From contig NZWA01000087.1 of assembly GCA_002697505.1 (NCBI GenBank), forward strand, positions 1 through 6,674: a stretch of 6,674 nucleotides of DNA, in the 5' to 3' direction. Position 1 is the stretch's first letter. Every line of letters starts with the position of its first letter. The position numbers were made by a program, and so were the translations under genes. The notes below the pieces were generated by a model. It saw only the letters and a program-made list of their open reading frames with translations. It did not search any database and was not told where the DNA came from. This DNA comes from Flavobacteriales bacterium (GTDB lineage Bacteria > Bacteroidota > Bacteroidia > Flavobacteriales > BACL11). Shown piece after piece: positions 5,576-6,674 of the stretch.

Positions 5576-6674
5576 AAAAACAAATCATGATTGTAACTAT
5601 AATCATTGCTGCGTTGAATGTTCAGGGCGCCGCCTTATATCATGCAGGTGATATATCTAATTCTGTTACATGGAAAGCATCCGATACACATAATATGACT
5701 AACCGTGTTACAGTATTACCAGGTGCAACTTTAACTATTGAGCCCGGAACTGTCATAGCAAGTGACGGAGGAACATTAGCTGTAACTGCGGGTGCTCAAA
5801 TTTTCGCTAAAGGCACTAAAGATGCACCAATTATCTTTACTTCTGTAAATGATGACCGAACTAATTGGCGCCCTGCATGTCAGGAGTGGGGCTCATTAGC
5901 TATTATGGGAGAAGGTATTATTTCGTCCCATGTATATAAAGGTGCATTAAAAAATGGAACAGATACAGATACACCAGCCGCTGTAGGAACCCATGTTCGA
6001 ACCATGGAAGGATTACTCGCACGTGGTGATGGATCCGAATATTACGGTGGAAATAACGATAACTATGACGCAGGAACATTATCTTATGTATCATTCCGAT
6101 ACGGGGGTCAGGTCCTAGAGGAAGCATCAGAGCTTAATGGATTATCTATGGGCGGTGTTGGTCGTGAAACTCAAGTTGATCATATTGAAATCATGAACAA
6201 TGTTGATGATGGAATTGAGATCTGGGGCGGAACAGTAAATATGAAATATATTTCAATCTGGAACATCGGTGATGACAGTTTAGACTGCGATCAAGGATGG
6301 CGCGGAAAAGTACAACACGGATTAATCGTTCAAGGTTATTCAGCTGATGCAAAACAGGGTTCTGGAGTAGGAGATAACTGTATTGAGATGGACGGATCAG
6401 AAGATTCTGACTGTGAGCCTCATACAGCATCAACATTATATAACTTTACGGTTATTGGTAACCAATTAAAAGGTGACCACGGTATGGCATTACGTGATAA
6501 TGTACGTTTGCAAGTTCGTAACTCAATCTTTATGGATGTACCAGACGTTTTAATTGATGAAGAATTAGATGGTGATGGTGGTTCTGGATGGAATTTCGCG
6601 TCAGGAGCAACGGTTGATGGCGGTGGAGATTATGCTGCTCGTACAGCTGTTAAAGCTGTTCCTAATATGGAAGA
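5572..6674 (+). CDS. secreted parallel beta-helix-like protein (3' end outside window)
   Basis: The frame is open for 367 codons to the window edge, so the C-terminus and any sorting domain are missing. Residues 1-21 form a signal peptide: KK at 2-3, hydrophobic core about 5-17, likely cleavage around VQGAA (17-21). The mature part has repeating beta-helix-style motifs: LPGATLTIEPGTVIA (49-63), GAQIFAKGTKDAPIIFTS (74-91), EWGSLAIMG (105-113), AGTLSYVSFRYGG (167-179), ELNGLSMGGVG (187-197), and DHIEIMNNVDDGIEIWGGTVN (from 203). This pattern is known in exported proteins of Bacteroidota and PVC bacteria without a firm function. Four cysteines (103, 239, 270, 281) and many Asp residues suggest possible disulfides and Ca2+ binding. 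G+C looks higher than in neighbouring genes, which may reflect strong expression. It is divergent from phoB behind a Pho-like box, so a phosphate-starvation surface or exported protein is inferred. A catalytic role is not shown. Confidence 0.85.
   Translation, partial: MKKQIMIVTIIIAALNVQGAALYHAGDISNSVTWKASDTHNMTNRVTVLPGATLTIEPGTVIASDGGTLAVTAGAQIFAKGTKDAPIIFTSVNDDRTNWRPACQEWGSLAIMGEGIISSHVYKGALKNGTDTDTPAAVGTHVRTMEGLLARGDGSEYYGGNNDNYDAGTLSYVSFRYGGQVLEEASELNGLSMGGVGRETQVDHIEIMNNVDDGIEIWGGTVNMKYISIWNIGDDSLDCDQGWRGKVQHGLIVQGYSADAKQGSGVGDNCIEMDGSEDSDCEPHTASTLYNFTVIGNQLKGDHGMALRDNVRLQVRNSIFMDVPDVLIDEELDGDGGSGWNFASGATVDGGGDYAARTAVKAVPNME

Noticed and set aside
5918..6436. Two minus-strand open frames (5918-6127 and 6191-6436)
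   Set aside because: They are antisense to the signal-peptide-bearing beta-helix gene and their translations are rich in His/Leu/Arg without domain features, typical of shadow frames.

Overview
This AT-rich window comes from a bacterial chromosome. It holds five complete genes, the first 367 codons of a sixth, and a 372-bp divergent intergenic region rich in regulatory signals. The organism is probably a Gram-negative, free-living or marine bacterium. The PhoR histidine box style, the rrf2-cysK pair and the secreted beta-helix protein family fit the Verrucomicrobiota/Lentisphaerota side of the PVC group. That placement rests on family resemblance only and is tentative.

Left part (1-1561, + strand): an AT-rich leader with two palindromes, then an Rrf2-family repressor lacking the Fe-S cysteine cluster. 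It is followed 10 bp later by cysK, a PLP-dependent cysteine synthase whose Shine-Dalgarno overlaps the repressor's stop codon. This looks like an autoregulated cysteine biosynthesis operon, comparable to the CymR/CysK partnership of Firmicutes.

Middle part (1562-5199, - strand): a phosphate module transcribed phoB - phoR - pit-like transporter. The transporter converges on cysK so tightly that both stop codons sit in one TAATTA hexamer with no spacer. PhoR is a full-length membrane sensor kinase (two membrane segments, extracytoplasmic domain, HAMP, PAS-like, HisKA, HATPase). PhoB is a standard OmpR/PhoB-class regulator.

Right part (5200-6674): the divergent region contains two arrays of TAAC-core 8-mers repeated every 11 bp, the geometry of Pho boxes. 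One array faces phoB and the other faces the rightward gene. Downstream of the rightward array lies a leader that can fold into a three-way-junction-like structure built around a perfect 11-bp stem. The same stretch encodes a possible 46-codon ORF that overlaps the next gene as ATGA. The rightward gene (5572 to the window end, incomplete) encodes a secreted parallel beta-helix-like protein of unknown function.

Read together, phosphate limitation sensed by PhoR would activate PhoB. PhoB would then act on its own operon, including the Pi transporter, and probably on the divergent secreted protein. No transposase, CRISPR array, tRNA or rRNA was seen.
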